Positions 37,986-44,763 of a stretch of 55,500 nt of DNA are shown here, one piece after another; the first letter of the stretch is position 1, and the number at the start of each line of letters is the position of its first letter. The DNA is taken from contig NZ_CP026362.1 in NCBI RefSeq assembly GCF_004116955.1, forward strand, positions 3,352,001-3,407,500, read 5' to 3'. The DNA comes from Bacillus vallismortis (GTDB lineage Bacteria > Bacillota > Bacilli > Bacillales > Bacillaceae). The notes beneath the pieces are model-generated. The model was not told where the DNA came from. It was given only the letters and a program-made list of their open reading frames with translations, and ran no database searches. The position numbers and the translations under genes are program-made.

Positions 37986-38022
37986 CTTTTATTTCTCCTT
38001 GCCGAATAAGCACCGCCTTACG

Positions 38023-38409
38023 CTATTCGCTTTTATTTATTTGTGGCCCGCCGATTTCCCCCAGGAGGTAAGCAAAGAAAATGGAGAGCCGGTTTAAGAC
38101 TTTCCTTGCAAGCGGGATCTCACCGCTTGCGTTCCCCGTGACTATCGCGCGCAATGCTGCATAGACTCCAGTCGCTCCTCCTGTGAAGCTAACGACCTTC
38201 ATAGTCATTCGATACATCCGGGTGCACACTTGATAAAGGAAAGGTGCGTCTCCTGGTTTGGCCATAAAAAAACGGCCACTAATCAGCTGTACAAATTTCC
38301 ATGTACAAAAGATCAGCGTCCGTAGGTATCTCCTTTTTGGACTGTTATTCACGTTCGTTTTCTTCTTGTCTCTATCGTATGACAAAACGCTATCGAAAAA
38401 AGTACCCAT
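38023..38409 (-). CDS. Hypothetical phage protein with hydrophobic segment
   Basis: 128 residues from ATG at 38409 (AGGGGAT upstream). The N-terminal part is basic; a weakly hydrophobic region lies at ~70-90 (VVSFTGGATGVYAALRAIVTG). A shorter product from ATG at 38265 (MAKPGDAPFLYQ) is possible but lacks a ribosome site. Three 8-bp direct repeats lie just upstream (38422-38451). No family recognised. Confidence 0.55.
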   Translation of the reverse strand: MGTFFDSVLSYDRDKKKTNVNNSPKRRYLRTLIFCTWKFVQLISGRFFMAKPGDAPFLYQVCTRMYRMTMKVVSFTGGATGVYAALRAIVTGNASGEIPLARKVLNRLSIFFAYLLGEIGGPQINKSE

Positions 38410-38421
38410 TTTATCCCCTAT

Positions 38422-38451
38422 TTTGTCGGCTTTTTATCGGGTATTTGTCGG
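38422..38451. repeat. Three helical-phase direct repeats TTTRTCGG
   Basis: TTTGTCGG (38422-38429), TTTATCGG (38433-38440), TTTGTCGG (38444-38451), each shifted by exactly 11 bp, directly upstream of the 38409 start. The spacing places all three on one face of the helix, as for a regulator binding array. Confidence 0.5.
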
Positions 38452-38469
38452 TAATTTTAGAAATACAGA

Positions 38470-38507
38470 TACTAAAAAAAGAGCAAACCATTTAGGCTTG
38501 CTCTTTT
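38470..38507 (-). terminator. Rho-independent terminator
   Basis: AAAAGAGCAA/TTGCTCTTTT 10-bp arms (38477-38486, 38498-38507) with T7 next on the reverse strand, right after the secreted protein gene. Confidence 0.85.
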
Positions 38508-38510
38508 ACA

Positions 38511-39083
38511 TCAATCCCACCATTTTGTAGAAACACTTGTTGCTGGGTTTGTTAATTTCTCAAGGTGTAACTCCGCTTTTTTATTATCTCCATCAACAAA
38601 ACTACGCACATTGAATATTACTTCATATGTTCCTTTTTGGTTAGATAAAGTAAAGCGAGAAACTGTATCATTAAAAGTTGGATCCTCTTCTACAAGTTTA
38701 TACATCCATGTGATACCAGGGCCAATATATGGCTGAGATATCTGAATTCCAAGGTCTCCTCCACCTGAATAGAATGTTTTTGATTGAATCTTAAATGTTG
38801 AAGATCCTAAATAATCCCACTCACCGGCTCCTAGAAGAGAAAATAAGCTTACGTCATCTGATATTTTTCTAATCTTAGGTTGTACGCTAGATTCATCGTT
38901 AACTCCATCTTCTGGACCATCTTTCGCTACAACTGGATCAATTACGTCAGATCGCCCATCTTCCGAACCAATTTTATCGCCAATAGGATCAATTTTATAC
39001 TCTTCCGCTTTAGCCTCGCCAACACCGACAATAGACATGAAGAACCCTGCAACTATAGCACTTACAAAAAATACTTTTTTCAC
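38511..39083 (-). CDS. Secreted protein (unknown)
   Basis: 190 residues with a clear Sec signal peptide (MKKVFFVSAIVAGFFMSIVG..., cut after AKA at ~26). The mature protein has an acidic low-complexity stretch (GDKIGSEDGRSDVIDP, ~34-66) and a beta-rich end (GEWDYLGSSTF, SRFTLSNQKGTYEVIFNVRSF, STKWWD). There are no cysteines in the mature part. The two small membrane proteins upstream may belong with it. Likely a lysogen-expressed exported factor; the function is unknown. Confidence 0.75.
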   Translation of the reverse strand: MKKVFFVSAIVAGFFMSIVGVGEAKAEEYKIDPIGDKIGSEDGRSDVIDPVVAKDGPEDGVNDESSVQPKIRKISDDVSLFSLLGAGEWDYLGSSTFKIQSKTFYSGGGDLGIQISQPYIGPGITWMYKLVEEDPTFNDTVSRFTLSNQKGTYEVIFNVRSFVDGDNKKAELHLEKLTNPATSVSTKWWD

Positions 39084-39105
39084 TTTCCCTTATCCCCCAC
39101 ACAAA

Positions 39106-39252
39106 TTATTTTATTTTTTCAATTGATTTAACAGGTACTTCTGGCGGATTCAAATACAGGTCAATCCTTTGAACAGTCACAAAGACGACAGAAAAAATCA
39201 GTGAACAAACAAACGTTAATAATAGTATTTTCCAAAGTTTTAAGTCTTTCAT
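39106..39252 (-). CDS. Small single-pass membrane protein
   Basis: 48 residues from ATG at 39252 (GGGAG 5 nt upstream; adjacent ATG at 39255 also possible). MKDLKLWK, then a hydrophobic helix (~8-27) and a proline-containing tail PPEVPVKSIEKIK. It lies 22 bp upstream of the secreted protein gene. The function is unknown. Confidence 0.55.
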   Translation of the reverse strand: MKDLKLWKILLLTFVCSLIFSVVFVTVQRIDLYLNPPEVPVKSIEKIK

Positions 39253-39345
39253 CATCTCTCCCTCTTTTCTTATTGGTAATATTCTACCTATTCCAATAAT
39301 AGGACCAATAGGTAAATAGTTCAAGTGGGGATAAGGGGTTATTTG

Positions 39346-39507
39346 TTAAAAACTTTTGAACATGAAATTCAAAAAAATAAACAGAACAATTATCGTCACA
39401 ACAATAATTGCTTCTCTTGTAAGATTCTTGTCATCTTCTTGTTGCTGCTTCTTTTTCTTAATCTCTTCTCTATATTTTCTCTGAACCTCTTTCTTTTTAT
39501 CATCCAT
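39346..39507 (-). CDS. Small tail-anchored membrane protein
   Basis: 53 residues: a highly charged coiled N-terminal half (DDKKKEVQRKYREEIKKKKQ) and a C-terminal membrane helix (AIIVVTIIVLFIFLNFMF). GGAGAATGAATA precedes the ATG. A 12-codon frame (39507-39545) with its own AAGGAGGGG site ends on this ATG (TAATG), so the two are translationally coupled. Confidence 0.6.
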   Translation of the reverse strand: MDDKKKEVQRKYREEIKKKKQQQEDDKNLTREAIIVVTIIVLFIFLNFMFKSF

Positions 39508-39687
39508 TATTCATTCTCCTCTGAGTCCATTTTCTTTTTGATCATTTGCACCCCTCCTTTCAGTTATTGCAATTTTATCGTGCAACAAATAAGTTCACCA
39601 GTGAAAAAAGCCTTGCCTATAATGTGTTACTAACCCTTCTTACTTGGCTGCGACCCCATTTGATGAATTTAAACATAAAAACAGCCC

Positions 39688-40074
39688 TCAGATTATTCCG
39701 AGCGCTGTCGCGATGTTGTATATAGCTTGTCTTTTCACCTGATAGAACTTATCTCTTTTAAGACCCAGCTCAATCATGATTTCAAGATCCTTTATTTTCT
39801 CCGGAGACAAATATTTCTTTTCTATGATCCTATATTCATCTTGATCAAGGCAGTTCTTTAGCGCCCTGTCCATCTGCTTGACCTTCAGCTCATTATATTC
39901 GGTGTTTTTACGAAGCTGCGGAAATAAACCAATGACTCCCTTTTCCTTTTGTTCTTTCCTATTCTCCGCTTGAATTTTTAAAGATCTGTATGTCTTAAGC
40001 TCTTTAATAACAGTGTTTCTTACTTCTTTTTCATTTACATCCGGAAGAAATGACAATTGTTTAATTACTTGCAT
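39688..40074 (-). CDS. ArpU-family late gene transcription regulator
   Basis: 128 residues with the ArpU pattern: N-terminal LSFLPDVNEKEVRNTVIKELKTYRSL, a central MDRALKNCLDQDEYRIIEKKYL, and a sigma-region-4-like DKFYQVKRQAIYNIATALGI. ArpU proteins act near the early/late boundary to switch on late genes. Its position between the early and late blocks fits that role. AAAGGAGAG precedes the ATG. Confidence 0.85.
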   Translation of the reverse strand: MQVIKQLSFLPDVNEKEVRNTVIKELKTYRSLKIQAENRKEQKEKGVIGLFPQLRKNTEYNELKVKQMDRALKNCLDQDEYRIIEKKYLSPEKIKDLEIMIELGLKRDKFYQVKRQAIYNIATALGII

Positions 40075-40094
40075 AGATTCTCTCCTTTTTAAAT

Positions 40095-40137
40095 TAAAAT
40101 AGACATCTGATATCAGTATTAACTGATTTCAAATGTC
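40095..40137 (-). terminator. Terminator of the Pycsar-like operon
   Basis: 16-nt arms (40102-40117, 40122-40137) pairing at 14 positions with a 4-nt loop, followed by TATTTTAATTT on the reverse strand. It closes the cargo operon before arpU. Confidence 0.7.
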
Positions 40138-40144
40138 CTTAGTT

Positions 40145-41563
40145 TCACTTATTTTTATATAAATCGTATATTTTGAATGCCTTTTCAACTGTATCATGGA
40201 AGCCTGGAACACATTCATCTTCTCTTAATTCATATATTTTATCTTTTTCAATCCACTTTATTTCAGAATGTATTTCTTTATTATAACTAAGTTCATCTTC
40301 TTGATTTAATATTTCAGCAACAAATAAAATGCCAGGCACAACCCTCTTTTCTGACGTTATCCGTATATTATATGTTTTTACTGGTAATGGTTCTTCTTCT
40401 AAAAAACCCAAATCAGCATTAAAGTCATTTTTATAATTTAACTCTAAACATGTTTTAACAGATTGATTCATAGTTAGTTGACCACAACCAAATTCCCACA
40501 ATCCCGCCAACCTTTTTTTACTTTCTGAACGTTTTGCTATGAATACTCTATTTTTGTTATCCAAACAGACAGCTGCACAGTGTATTTCAGCTAACCTTTC
40601 TCTAGGAACTTTATACTTTACCCCAATCTTTTTATTTACCTTTTTGACCTTACTAATTTTTTCGATTATATTTTCCAAATCTTTTGTTTTATTTAAATCT
40701 GCTATTATTTTTCCAATTTTATTAATATCCTGATGTTTTTCCTCGATTACATTCCTTACCAGTAGCGATTCAATATGTTCATCATAATCATAATCATCTT
40801 TACTCCAACTATCACCAAACCAAATAATAGGATAGCGTCGATTATTCCATATTCCTTTTAAAGTTTCATAGGAAACTATTTTATATGAATCATCAATTAC
40901 CACCCTGTCTTCTCTTTCAAATGATTCAATTTCTCCCTTTTTCCTATTCAAAATATAGGCCAGATCCGCACTAATAAGCACTTTTGATTTTTGGGCAAAC
41001 TTGGATAATCTAAAACCTAAGTCAATATCTGGTCCTAAGAAGTCAACCTGTGAGCCATCTAACCATTCAGGATTGTTACCTACAAAAAAAACAATGTTTT
41101 TAGCGGTAGTTTCATTTTTATTCGGCTCATTGGGTTGTTGATAAATCACATCAGCCAACCAAATAGTACTTTTAATAAATATTATCTGTTTCGCATAAGG
41201 ATAGTCCTTGTATAACTGTTGAATTACATCTTTTATTACTTTACTAACTATTGGAGCACATTTATATATCTGATCAAACTCTGTTACTTTTAAGTATAAC
41301 AGCACTTCATCTCCAATATACTTCCAAAGCTTTATTTCCTCTCCATATTTATTCTGAAGTAATGTTTCTATTAATTCATAAAACCTTTTAAAAACCTGTT
41401 GCCATTCCTTAGTTGTTTTAAATATGGTGGAGTTGACTAAATCAAACGAAAAGAACAAATACACTCCATTGTATTGACTATTATTAAGATCTTCCTTCAC
41501 GTCAGGTCCTACTTGAGATAGTGCATCTTTAACTAACTGTGCAGATACAGGTCTTCTTTCCAC
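40145..41563 (-). CDS. Class III nucleotide cyclase fused to a degenerate Nudix domain (Pycsar-like synthase)
   Basis: 472 residues, GTG start with GGGGTGA upstream. Residues ~33-205 follow class III cyclases: LFFSFDLVNST (metal Asp41), KLWKYIGDEVLLY (Asp85), and DFLGPDIDLGFRLSKFAQKSKVLIS, where the usual NxxxR is Asp181-xxx-Arg185. A linker (~205-320) joins a Nudix-fold domain (~324-470, IHCAAVCLDNKNRVFIAKRS, GLWEFGCGQL). Its Nudix box has lost the catalytic Glu/Arg/Glu residues (Gln367, Leu375, Asn376, Asn379), so it more likely binds than cuts nucleotides. Just downstream of the peptidase and membrane effector genes; likely makes a cyclic nucleotide alarm. The product (cCMP, cUMP or other) cannot be read from sequence. 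Confidence 0.8.
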   Translation of the reverse strand: MERRPVSAQLVKDALSQVGPDVKEDLNNSQYNGVYLFFSFDLVNSTIFKTTKEWQQVFKRFYELIETLLQNKYGEEIKLWKYIGDEVLLYLKVTEFDQIYKCAPIVSKVIKDVIQQLYKDYPYAKQIIFIKSTIWLADVIYQQPNEPNKNETTAKNIVFFVGNNPEWLDGSQVDFLGPDIDLGFRLSKFAQKSKVLISADLAYILNRKKGEIESFEREDRVVIDDSYKIVSYETLKGIWNNRRYPIIWFGDSWSKDDYDYDEHIESLLVRNVIEEKHQDINKIGKIIADLNKTKDLENIIEKISKVKKVNKKIGVKYKVPRERLAEIHCAAVCLDNKNRVFIAKRSESKKRLAGLWEFGCGQLTMNQSVKTCLELNYKNDFNADLGFLEEEPLPVKTYNIRITSEKRVVPGILFVAEILNQEDELSYNKEIHSEIKWIEKDKIYELREDECVPGFHDTVEKAFKIYDLYKNK

Positions 41564-41566
41564 TAC

Positions 41567-42100
41567 TTAATCACCCCAACTAAAAATACCAAGCCATCTT
41601 CCTCTTAAGGTTGCAGCTTCTTCTGAAACATCGAATTCACTAGCTATATTTGTAATATTGAATAATCCATCAACTAAATTAGCTCGAGCTACTTCTTTAA
41701 ATTCATGTTCTGGCATGAGGATCGCAGCAGCAAATTCATTAGCTTCATACTCTTCTGTGCTGTGCCCTAGTCTATAGTAGACAGAATCCCTGTAATCACC
41801 AACCGACTTCCAAAGATTGTCATCAATTAAATAACCCATATGTAAAAAAAGATGGCCAAGTTCATGTGCAATTGAAAATCTCCTTCTATTAAATGGACTG
41901 TTTGGAGAAATTTGAATTATGAAATTGTCCTCATGTTTTGAAATCATAGCCTCTAACTTATCATCATCAAATTCTTCATAGATAAGAGTGCCTCCTAACA
42001 TTTCAGGAACTTTTTCAATTTCCACAGGAATCTGCAAATCCAATGCATTTTTTATTGAGTTTGCAATATCATTTATAGCCTTTCTTTTTTTCGAGTCCAA
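41567..42100 (-). CDS. ImmA/IrrE-type zinc metallopeptidase of the Pycsar-like operon
   Basis: 177 residues from TTG at 42100, chosen for AAAGTAGGTG upstream; GTG at 42109 is the other option. HELGH zinc motif (His79, Glu80, His83) in RRFSIAHELGHLFLH, with a third ligand from EEYEANEFAAAILMP (~119), as in ImmA. ImmA cleaves phage repressors, and IrrE cleaves DdrO after damage. Here it sits between effector and cyclase genes (14- to 24-bp and 3-bp gaps). It may cleave a repressor or activate one of its neighbours; no HTH partner is in the operon. Confidence 0.85.
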   Translation of the reverse strand: MDSKKRKAINDIANSIKNALDLQIPVEIEKVPEMLGGTLIYEEFDDDKLEAMISKHEDNFIIQISPNSPFNRRRFSIAHELGHLFLHMGYLIDDNLWKSVGDYRDSVYYRLGHSTEEYEANEFAAAILMPEHEFKEVARANLVDGLFNITNIASEFDVSEEAATLRGRWLGIFSWGD

Positions 42101-42123
42101 ATTTAACACCTACTTTAATAAGA

Positions 42124-42642
42124 TCAAAAAAGTTCCAATATTATATACAAAATTACAACTAATATTGTTATCGTGCTACTAACACTAAAAAATTTATTTT
42201 TCCTTTTTATAAGAGTTCCAATTGAAATAACTTGTGTTGCTAAGTCATATGAATAGTTATCATTATAGGAAATATCCAAACCGTATCTTTCGTTTAGGCT
42301 TTTAATAAGAGACTGTTGGTTTAAGTTTTCTACATTCTTATAAAACATTAAGTTATTAAGATAATTTTGATTCATGCAGTTACAGTTGTTTTTAAATTTT
42401 ACTCCTTTAGATGGCTTAAATGAGTAAAGATTAATTAATAGGTTTATTATCAGTATTATTAAACAAGTTTTTAACCCTAAAGACATCTTTCCATGTAACT
42501 GTTGAACATATTCCGTCGCACCAAATAATAAAGCTCCATTAAAAGTTAATAAGCCAGCATTTTTTGCTTCTGAAAACTTTAACCATTCGTTAAAGTCTTG
42601 GTAAAGTTCTTTGAGATAAATAATATCATTACTTCTTGGCAA
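42124..42642 (-). CDS. Three-helix membrane effector, Pycsar effector (PycTM/DUF5706)-like
   Basis: 172 residues from TTG at 42642 (GGAGGAG upstream; a longer frame to 42693 includes the promoter). The N-terminal helix FNEWLKFSEAKNAGLLTFN (17-35) strongly recalls the Pycsar effector family. Membrane helices lie at ~29-45, 56-75 and 152-171. Between them is a cytoplasmic part with NNLMFYKNVENLNQQ and YSYDLATQVISIGTLIKRKNKFF, a pattern typical of the family. On sensing the cyclic nucleotide such proteins damage the inner membrane and abort infection. Family call from memory. Confidence 0.75.
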   Translation of the reverse strand: MPRSNDIIYLKELYQDFNEWLKFSEAKNAGLLTFNGALLFGATEYVQQLHGKMSLGLKTCLIILIINLLINLYSFKPSKGVKFKNNCNCMNQNYLNNLMFYKNVENLNQQSLIKSLNERYGLDISYNDNYSYDLATQVISIGTLIKRKNKFFSVSSTITILVVILYIILELF

Positions 42643-42665
42643 GTTAACATCTCCTCCATGAATAA

Positions 42666-42693
42666 AGAATACCTTTACATTCCGGAAAGTCAA
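42666..42693 (-). promoter_or_regulatory. Promoter of the Pycsar-like operon
   Basis: Reverse strand TTGACT (42688-42693), 16 bp, TATTCT (42666-42671), about 25-30 bp before the TTG start. The spacer contains a perfect 8-bp palindrome TTCCGGAA (42680-42687) that could be an operator. Confidence 0.6.
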
Positions 42694-42746
42694 TTACCTA
42701 TCCTAAAAATTCACAAAAAAATTAACTCAAGGATAAAATAACATTT

Positions 42747-42950
42747 TCACGGTTTATATCCATAATCAAAATGAATTCTTGTATATTTATTGCCAGTCGT
42801 ATGCACGTTTGTAATGCCGTACTCAGGTGTATCTGCTAAATATGCGCAGCCATCATTGCCGTCAAGAATAACCAGTTTTATTTTGTTTCGTTCAATTAAG
42901 TCTCCAACGGAAAGTTGGTGTAAGTTTTCAAGTTCAATAGGTCGGTTCAT
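42747..42950 (-). CDS. Small phage protein (unknown)
   Basis: 67 residues, a compact beta protein (LSVGDLIERNKIKLVILDGNDGCAYLADTPEYGITNVHTTGNKYTRIHF). GGGGAG lies 10 nt upstream of the ATG. It is the last gene of the early block before the cargo operon. No family recognised. Confidence 0.7.
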   Translation of the reverse strand: MNRPIELENLHQLSVGDLIERNKIKLVILDGNDGCAYLADTPEYGITNVHTTGNKYTRIHFDYGYKP

Positions 42951-43019
42951 TTTTCAGCACTCCCCGTGTTATAATTAATTGTCGAGATTAACTAAACCGG
43001 GGCCTTGTGCTGCGGTTTT

Positions 43020-43118
43020 TTATATATCCTCTTCCTCCTCGCCCTCTTCTTCTTCCCAAGCCATCTCAAAAGCAGATTCTAAAAATTCCAATCGCTTTTC
43101 AAGTTCTTCATCTGTCAT
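43020..43118 (-). CDS. Very small acidic protein
   Basis: 32 residues: MTDEELEKRLEFLESAFEMAW followed by an almost all-acidic tail (EEEEGEEEEDI). It starts inside the stop of the preceding gene (ATGA overlap), which supports coupled translation. The function is unknown. Confidence 0.5.
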   Translation of the reverse strand: MTDEELEKRLEFLESAFEMAWEEEEGEEEEDI

Positions 43119-43327
43119 CTTAGAAAGATCCGGTCCGTGCTGGGACCATCCTGAAATCTTCCGTAAGACGTTTTATAAGATACTCTCTCCTTGAGGCCAC
43201 CAATAACCCTCCATCCATTTTTAAGCCGCTGGAGCAGCTCGTATTTTCTCAAAGGCTCATAGAGGTGGACTGCTCGTCCATCCTCCATGCGAAACAGCAA
43301 ATACCAACGCCGCTGCCTTTTAACCAT
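43115..43327 (-). CDS. Small basic phage protein (unknown)
   Basis: 70 residues, basic and aromatic (RWYLLFRMEDGRAVHLYEPLRKYELLQRLKNGWRVIGG), suggestive of a small beta-alpha nucleic-acid-binding fold. Its ATG overlaps the previous stop (TAATG) and its stop overlaps the next start. Confidence 0.6.
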   Translation of the reverse strand: MVKRQRRWYLLFRMEDGRAVHLYEPLRKYELLQRLKNGWRVIGGLKERVSYKTSYGRFQDGPSTDRIFLR

Positions 43328-44022
43328 TAAGCCGCTCCGTGTTCACCCTCATCCTGGTTGTCTTCCTCTTTTTCATCTGAGGAGGATGGATCAGCTTCAT
43401 TGTTTTGATCTAGAGGAACAGGGGGCGCTTCTTTTTCCAAAGGTTCCGCTTCTGCAGCTTGATCTTGTTTCCAATCCCACCAAGCTTCAGCAATTGGAGC
43501 AATTTCTTTTCTGTACTCGTTAATGAGGTCTATAGTGGCACTTGGAGACATTCCAAGCTCATCTGCAAGCCTGCGGTATGATTCCCCTTCAATACGGCGT
43601 TTTGCAATTTCATCAATATTTTCAGGAAAACCATCACGAACTGGAGGCGTACCTTCAGTGATGAAAGAATCAACAATTTCTCGATCTATCTCCATTGGTT
43701 TTTCTTCAATTCTTGGTTTTTCTTCGGGGAGCCCTAACTCTGCCTCAAGTTGTTCCGGTTCAGGATCCGCGACATTAACAATTCCTCTTTGATCAACCGT
43801 GTAATTTGTAATTGGTTTCTCAGTTTTCGCATTTATTTCTAAGACATATTGAACTGTTTCTGATTCCAGCTGAGCTTGTACTTCCTTATCAATCATTTCA
43901 GAAAGGCGTGAAATCCTAGATCCACCTAATTCTTTTGTGCTGACCTCCAAAACGATTTCAGTAATACCTTTAGGCTTCATATTCACCTTTTTAACGAGAG
44001 ATTTTAGATTAATGAAAGACAT
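43327..44022 (-). CDS. Phage protein with HTH-like segment and acidic tail
   Basis: 231 residues. The N-terminal ~80 are strands and helices (GITEIVLEVSTKELGGSRISRLSEMIDKEV). A helix-turn-helix-like segment lies at ~137-165 (IAKRRIEGESYRRLADELGMSPSATIDLIN). The C-terminal ~40 are very acidic. GGAGGAG lies inside the 3' end of the rusA-like gene. Possibly a DNA-binding accessory protein of replication or recombination; the family is not recognised. Confidence 0.75.
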   Translation of the reverse strand: MSFINLKSLVKKVNMKPKGITEIVLEVSTKELGGSRISRLSEMIDKEVQAQLESETVQYVLEINAKTEKPITNYTVDQRGIVNVADPEPEQLEAELGLPEEKPRIEEKPMEIDREIVDSFITEGTPPVRDGFPENIDEIAKRRIEGESYRRLADELGMSPSATIDLINEYRKEIAPIAEAWWDWKQDQAAEAEPLEKEAPPVPLDQNNEADPSSSDEKEEDNQDEGEHGAA

Positions 44023-44450
44023 AACTGCTCCTCCTCTTGTGATAGTGGCTTCACCTGTATTTCGATTCTTGGATTTTGGCTATAATACTTACTGACATGA
44101 AGGTCTACAATTTGGCTGTCATCATGCCAGATGACTTTATTTAGTCCGTCCTTAATGCCCTTTATATAGTTATCAACATCTGGCTTTTTGCTCGGCCTTA
44201 ATAGCCCTTGTTCTGCTTCTGCAACTTTTTTCTTACTGAAGCTTTTCAGAGTGGATTTATAAACCCTTACTGACAATTCAAGTGGTCCTTCTAGCAATTT
44301 AGATGGCCGATAATCTGAAGCAGCCAGCTTTACATATTGCTTAAAGTCTCTTGATTTCTTTGGATCATATAGCCTGGTCATCCCATTAACCGTGGTGGCT
44401 CTCGGTCTCCCTTGGGCTACTGGCTCACCGTAAACTGTAAAACTAATCAA
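44004..44450 (-). CDS. RusA-type Holliday junction resolvase
   Basis: 148 residues from TTG at 44450 (GGGAGG upstream). RusA motifs: YGEPVAQGRPRATT, RPSKKPDVDNYIKGIKDGLN and VIWHDDSQIVDLHVSKYY, with the catalytic aspartates of DVDNY...DDSQI. It cuts recombination intermediates before packaging. The skin element has the homologue YqaN in a similar position. Confidence 0.92.
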   Translation of the reverse strand: MISFTVYGEPVAQGRPRATTVNGMTRLYDPKKSRDFKQYVKLAASDYRPSKLLEGPLELSVRVYKSTLKSFSKKKVAEAEQGLLRPSKKPDVDNYIKGIKDGLNKVIWHDDSQIVDLHVSKYYSQNPRIEIQVKPLSQEEEQLCLSLI

Positions 44451-44455
44451 TGCTG

Positions 44456-44551
44456 TTACCTCCCGTCAGCTGATTCCAGCTGCTCTATTTCAGTCATTAT
44501 TAAATCCGCGTTCATGATTATGAATGTTAAGGAGCGGAGCGTGCCGAGCAT
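44456..44551 (-). CDS. Very small protein between rusA and the FbpA-like gene
   Basis: 31 residues (MLGTLRSLTFIIMNADLIMTEIEQLES). The ATG overlaps the previous stop (TGATG) with GAGGAGGGAG before it; its stop lies inside the ribosome site of rusA. Possibly real, possibly only a coupling leader. Confidence 0.4.
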   Translation of the reverse strand: MLGTLRSLTFIIMNADLIMTEIEQLESADGR

Positions 44552-44745
44552 CAATCTCCCTCCTCGAAGGACATTTCACGGCCAAACTTGCATTTAACGT
44601 TAATATGTAGCCGCTCCAGTTCCGGCAAAGACAGTTCATACAGCTGTTGCCCGTCCTCCGATTCATACTGGCCATACTTGATAAGCTCATTCGTTAAAAA
44701 TTCCCGCCGCTCGTCTGTGGCAGTCTGTGTTATATCTGAAGGCAT
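44551..44745 (-). CDS. Small FbpA-like phage protein
   Basis: 64 residues. The core ERREFLTNELIKYGQYESEDGQQLYELSLPELERL resembles the Fur-regulated basic protein A family, common as a small phage gene; the rest is acidic. AAAGGAG precedes the ATG. No Fur site was noticed, so the name denotes only similarity. Confidence 0.65.
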   Translation of the reverse strand: MPSDITQTATDERREFLTNELIKYGQYESEDGQQLYELSLPELERLHINVKCKFGREMSFEEGD

Positions 44746-44763
44746 AATATGTGCTCCTTTCTT

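Noticed and set aside
39325..39633. 102-residue plus-strand frame
   Set aside because: It is the mirror of the 53-residue membrane protein on the reverse strand, with no ribosome site.
42979..43792. Serine-rich plus-strand frames
   Set aside because: They are complements of acidic reverse-strand genes and lack ribosome sites.
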